From positions 1 through 8,633 of the forward strand of contig JASHUW010000548.1 in NCBI GenBank assembly GCA_030039815.1: a stretch of DNA of 8,633 nt. Reading direction: 5' to 3'. Position numbers and translations under genes: made by a program. Each line of letters opens with the position of its first letter. Positions within the stretch are counted from its first letter, which is position 1. The DNA comes from Alphaproteobacteria bacterium. Lineage in GTDB: Bacteria; Pseudomonadota; Alphaproteobacteria; ATCC43930; CGMCC-115725. Positions 6,613 through 8,633 of this stretch are shown one piece after another. The notes below the pieces were generated by a model that worked only from the letters and a program-made list of their open reading frames with translations, was not told the DNA's origin and made no database searches.

Positions 6613-7046
6613 CGCCAGGTCTTGCCGTCTTCGGATGCGGCCACTTCGTTGCGGCCCGCCAGTTGACCGAGCGCATGGCGGATCGAGGTGAAGGCCATCG
6701 ACACGCCCTTGTCCTGCTGCAACGCCTTGCGGATTTCCGCCGGCTTTGCGGTTCCAGCCGGCATCGCCTTGAGCACCTCGGCAATCAGCCTGGCATTACT
6801 GCCGCGCTGCGGCCGCTTGCGGACGGAGGGCACCGTGGTCGCCGCGCGCCGGCCGCGCTTGACCGGAGGCTTGGCAGCAGGTGTCGGCGCTCTCGCGCGT
6901 CCGCGCGGCGCCGCGGCGCTCGGCGTGGCCGGACGCGCGGCGAACTCGCGGATCGCCTGCATCGCCGCCGCATAACCGGCAGCGTAGGCCTCGCGGCGGA
7001 TCGCTTCGATCTGTTCCTGCAGCTGGGTGAGCGCCGTCTTCGCCAT
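6591..7046 (-). CDS. small basic putative DNA-binding protein with AT-hook-like linker and winged-helix-like C-terminus
   Basis: I know no named family for this 151-residue protein. Three parts are visible. Residues 5-37 form a predicted amphipathic helix (ALTQLQEQIEAIRREAYAAG onward) that could oligomerise. Residues 38-83 are a low-complexity linker rich in Ala, Pro, Arg and Lys with AT-hook-like cores PRGR (47-50) and KRGRR (63-67). Residues 84-148 alternate helices and a final strand pair (ARLIAEVLKAM, KPAEIRKALQ, FTSIRHALGQL, then GKTWRYLG), as in a winged-helix domain. This layout resembles nucleoid-associated or histone-like proteins, inferred only. The ATG at 7044-7046 follows GGGGA; an in-frame ATG at 7085 would add 13 residues with no helix or ribosome site, so the later start is preferred. 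No confident promoter was found in the 86 bp upstream. Confidence 0.75.
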   Translation of the reverse strand: MAKTALTQLQEQIEAIRREAYAAGYAAAMQAIREFAARPATPSAAAPRGRARAPTPAAKPPVKRGRRAATTVPSVRKRPQRGSNARLIAEVLKAMPAGTAKPAEIRKALQQDKGVSMAFTSIRHALGQLAGRNEVAASEDGKTWRYLGGAS

Positions 7047-7132
7047 GATCGTCCCCGCTCTGCCATTTTGCCGCATGAGTAGCACGGGTTAAGCGCAATA
7101 CCTAGCGAGCGCGATATGCGACTTGACCCAAC

Positions 7133-7465
7133 TTACCCCAGGCGCTCCCGCGGCGAACGGGTCTCGGTGACGAGATCGCGCAGCTGCTGCTTCCCGGGCA
7201 GCGGATCGAGCACCATCATCCGGCCTTCGGTGAGGCGCGTGGTGCAGGCGTAGACCACTTTGCCGTCAACCGCGATCGTGCACTCCTTGCAGACATTGGC
7301 GTTGATGCAGCTGTAGCGCACCGCCAGCGAGGGATCGCGGTGCGTCCGCACCCAGACGAGCGCGTCGAGCACCGTCGCCCCATCCTCGAACGGCACCGCA
7401 AATTCATCGTAGCGAGGCGCCTCGCCATCGCTGCCGCGGCGCACCTTGAGGCGGGCGGTCTTCAC
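7133..7465 (-). CDS. stand-alone 2Fe-2S protein, SdhB/FrdB N-terminal-domain-like
   Basis: The 110 residues match the N-terminal ferredoxin domain of succinate dehydrogenase/fumarate reductase iron-sulfur subunits: VLDALVWVRTHRDPSLAVRY, the cluster loop with Cys53, Cys59, Cys62 and Cys74 (YSCINANVCKECTIAVDGK then VVYACTTRL), and a closing LDPLPGKQQLRDLV. It stops where an SdhB would go on into its 4Fe-4S/3Fe-4S domain. The 86 bp after the stop contain further stops and no CxxC motif, so this looks like a natural short protein, not a recent frameshift. The first cysteine spacing is C-x5-C; the usual SdhB and ferredoxin spacing is C-x4-C. The start is a GTG (7463-7465) overlapping the flavoprotein stop as GTGA, with GGCGGA upstream. 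It is probably the electron-transfer partner of that flavoprotein; an isolated ferredoxin role is the alternative. Confidence 0.85.
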   Translation of the reverse strand: MKTARLKVRRGSDGEAPRYDEFAVPFEDGATVLDALVWVRTHRDPSLAVRYSCINANVCKECTIAVDGKVVYACTTRLTEGRMMVLDPLPGKQQLRDLVTETRSPRERLG

Positions 7466-8633
7466 CGGGTTAATTCCGCCATCAAGCCCGCCGCGACCCC
7501 AGCCGGGCCGCGCGCGATCCGTGAGCTCGCCGCTTGCGCCGGGTCGGTATGGGGAAAATCCTCGCGCTGATGGGCGCCGCGGCTCTCGCGGCGGGCGAGC
7601 GCGGCGTGGGTCACGGCCTCGGCAGCGAGAAGGCTGGCGCGCAGCTCGAACCAGTCGGCGAGGCCTGTGTTGACGACGCGGCCGGGGGCGATCGCGACCC
7701 GGTCGAGCGCGCCGCGCATCTCGCCGAGCCGCGCCAGCGCGCGTTCGAGGCCAGCCGCATTGCGCAGCGGCCCGACATCGTCCCACATCAGCGCCCGCAG
7801 CTCGTCGAGCAGCGCGGAGGCCGCTAGGTCGCCTTGCCGGCCCTCGGCCAGCTCGCGGATGCGGTCGACGGCCTCGGCCGCGGCACCATCGCGCCAGCCG
7901 GCCTGCGGCTCGGCTGCACTCGCGTAACGCCCGGCGCGCTCGCCGAACACCAGCGCCTCGGGGATGGCGTTGCCGGAGAGCCGGTTGGCGCCGTTGGCGC
8001 CGCCGACCGCCTCGCCGGCGGCGTAGAGCCCCGGCAGCGGCGACGCCATGCGCTCGTCAACGACGATCCCGCCCATGTGGTAATGCGCGATCGGCGACAC
8101 TTCGATCGGCGCTTCCGCCAGATCGATGCCGTTGTTGGCGAGGCGCTCGATGACCGGGCCGAACGCCGCGCGCAGCTCGCCCGGCGGAATGTGCTCGAAC
8201 GACAGGTAGACCCCGCCATGCGGCGAGCCGCGCCCGGCCGTGACCTCCTTGGTGATCGCATAGGTCGCGACGTCGCGGGGCGTCGTGTAGGCGTCGGTCT
8301 CGTCGCTGCCGTAGCGCGCGAGAAACTCGCGGCCCGCGCCGTCAAGCAGCCGGCCGCCGAGCTTGTAGCGGAACGGGTCCCACATGATCGGATCCATGCC
8401 GATGAGCCGGGGCGCCAGATGTCCGATCGGGAAGAACTGCACGAATTCCATGTCGATGAGCGGCGCGCCGGCGCGCAGCGCCAGCGCATAGCCGTCGCCG
8501 CCCATATTGGCCGAGGCGCTGTTACGCCGGAACAGCCGGGTCAGTCCGCCAGTCGCCAGCACCGTCGCCTTCGCGGCGACGATCACCGGCGCGCCGGAGG
8601 ACAAATGCCAGCAGACCGCGCCGCGCGCCTCGG
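7462..8633 (-). CDS. FAD-dependent oxidoreductase of the SdhA/FrdA/L-aspartate oxidase superfamily, N-terminus cut by the right edge
   Basis: The frame is open to the edge and gives about 390 C-terminal residues of a protein usually 530-600 long; the N-terminal FAD dinucleotide motif is outside. Family marks are VLATGG, GDGYALALRAGA, SPIAHYHMGG (8085 is the first base of its first His codon), GLYAAGEAVGGANGANRLSG and ALARRESRGAHQREDFP. Compared with fumarate reductase and L-aspartate oxidase sites, the catalytic arginine (PRDVA, codon 8275-8277), the histidine of HYHMGG and the arginine of GANRL (7981-7983) are kept. The QFHPT substrate loop reads QFFPI (Phe codon 8431-8433), and the following Thr-Glu appears as Trp-Asp in DPIMWDPF. 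It therefore probably acts on a substrate other than succinate or fumarate. It overlaps the 2Fe-2S gene by 4 bp. General databases may label it succinate dehydrogenase. Confidence 0.9.
   Translation of the reverse strand, partial: EARGAVCWHLSSGAPVIVAAKATVLATGGLTRLFRRNSASANMGGDGYALALRAGAPLIDMEFVQFFPIGHLAPRLIGMDPIMWDPFRYKLGGRLLDGAGREFLARYGSDETDAYTTPRDVATYAITKEVTAGRGSPHGGVYLSFEHIPPGELRAAFGPVIERLANNGIDLAEAPIEVSPIAHYHMGGIVVDERMASPLPGLYAAGEAVGGANGANRLSGNAIPEALVFGERAGRYASAAEPQAGWRDGAAAEAVDRIRELAEGRQGDLAASALLDELRALMWDDVGPLRNAAGLERALARLGEMRGALDRVAIAPGRVVNTGLADWFELRASLLAAEAVTHAALARRESRGAHQREDFPHTDPAQAASSRIARGPAGVAAGLMAELTR

Noticed and set aside
7047..7132. Promoter-like boxes (TTGGGT with a 17-nt spacer to TCGCTA, minus strand) before the basic-protein gene
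   Set aside because: Both boxes match the consensus poorly; at this level the region gives several equal alternatives.
7133..7465. The short 2Fe-2S gene as a truncated sdhB pseudogene
   Set aside because: The domain ends cleanly at its natural boundary, all four cysteines are present, and no remnant of the second cluster domain occurs in any minus-strand frame of the following 86 bp.
7133..7786. A longer 217-codon version of the 2Fe-2S gene starting at 7786
   Set aside because: The extra N-terminal part overlaps the flavoprotein gene out of frame and is an Arg-rich shadow; the domain begins at the GTG at 7465.

Overview
The window is a gene-dense, high-GC stretch of bacterial chromosome. 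The split P-protein glycine cleavage operon behind a tandem glycine riboswitch, and the thrB-rnhA pair with an APH-type homoserine kinase, suggest an alphaproteobacterium (Rhodospirillales or Caulobacter-like grade). This is inferred from gene content only. No phage genes, insertion sequences, CRISPR arrays, tRNA or rRNA genes were seen.

Layout. From the left edge to 3876, all on the minus strand, lies the glycine cleavage operon in transcription order gcvT-gcvH-gcvPA-gcvPB. Junctions are tight (12-nt gap, then 1-nt and 4-nt overlaps) and gcvPB runs off the left edge. Its leader (about 3877-4150) is a two-aptamer glycine riboswitch. The leader continues into two mutually exclusive hairpins, one of which covers the gcvT Shine-Dalgarno, so control is probably translational. 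Upstream of the leader, also on the minus strand, are a lipoprotein of unknown function (4190-4759) and a small tandem CDGSH iron-sulfur protein (4774-5013). A 149-bp divergent spacer follows, then the plus-strand pair thrB (homoserine kinase) and rnhA (ribonuclease HI), which overlap by 17 bp.

The right part is again minus strand. A small basic protein (6591-7046) has an N-terminal helix, an AT-hook-like linker and a winged-helix-like C-terminus; it overlaps rnhA tail to tail by 22 bp. Upstream of it is a two-gene unit: a flavoprotein of the SdhA/FrdA/L-aspartate oxidase superfamily (5' end cut by the right edge) and, through a GTGA overlap, a 110-residue protein that is only the 2Fe-2S domain of an SdhB-like subunit.

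The Gcv proteins together oxidise glycine to CO2, ammonia and methylene-tetrahydrofolate, and the riboswitch makes this respond to glycine. Most of the window is ordinary housekeeping. The flavoprotein/2Fe-2S pair is the best candidate for something not well described: it keeps the catalytic arginine and one carboxylate-binding side of the fumarate reductase site but has lost the other side, and its 2Fe-2S protein has a C-x5-C spacing and no second iron-sulfur domain.
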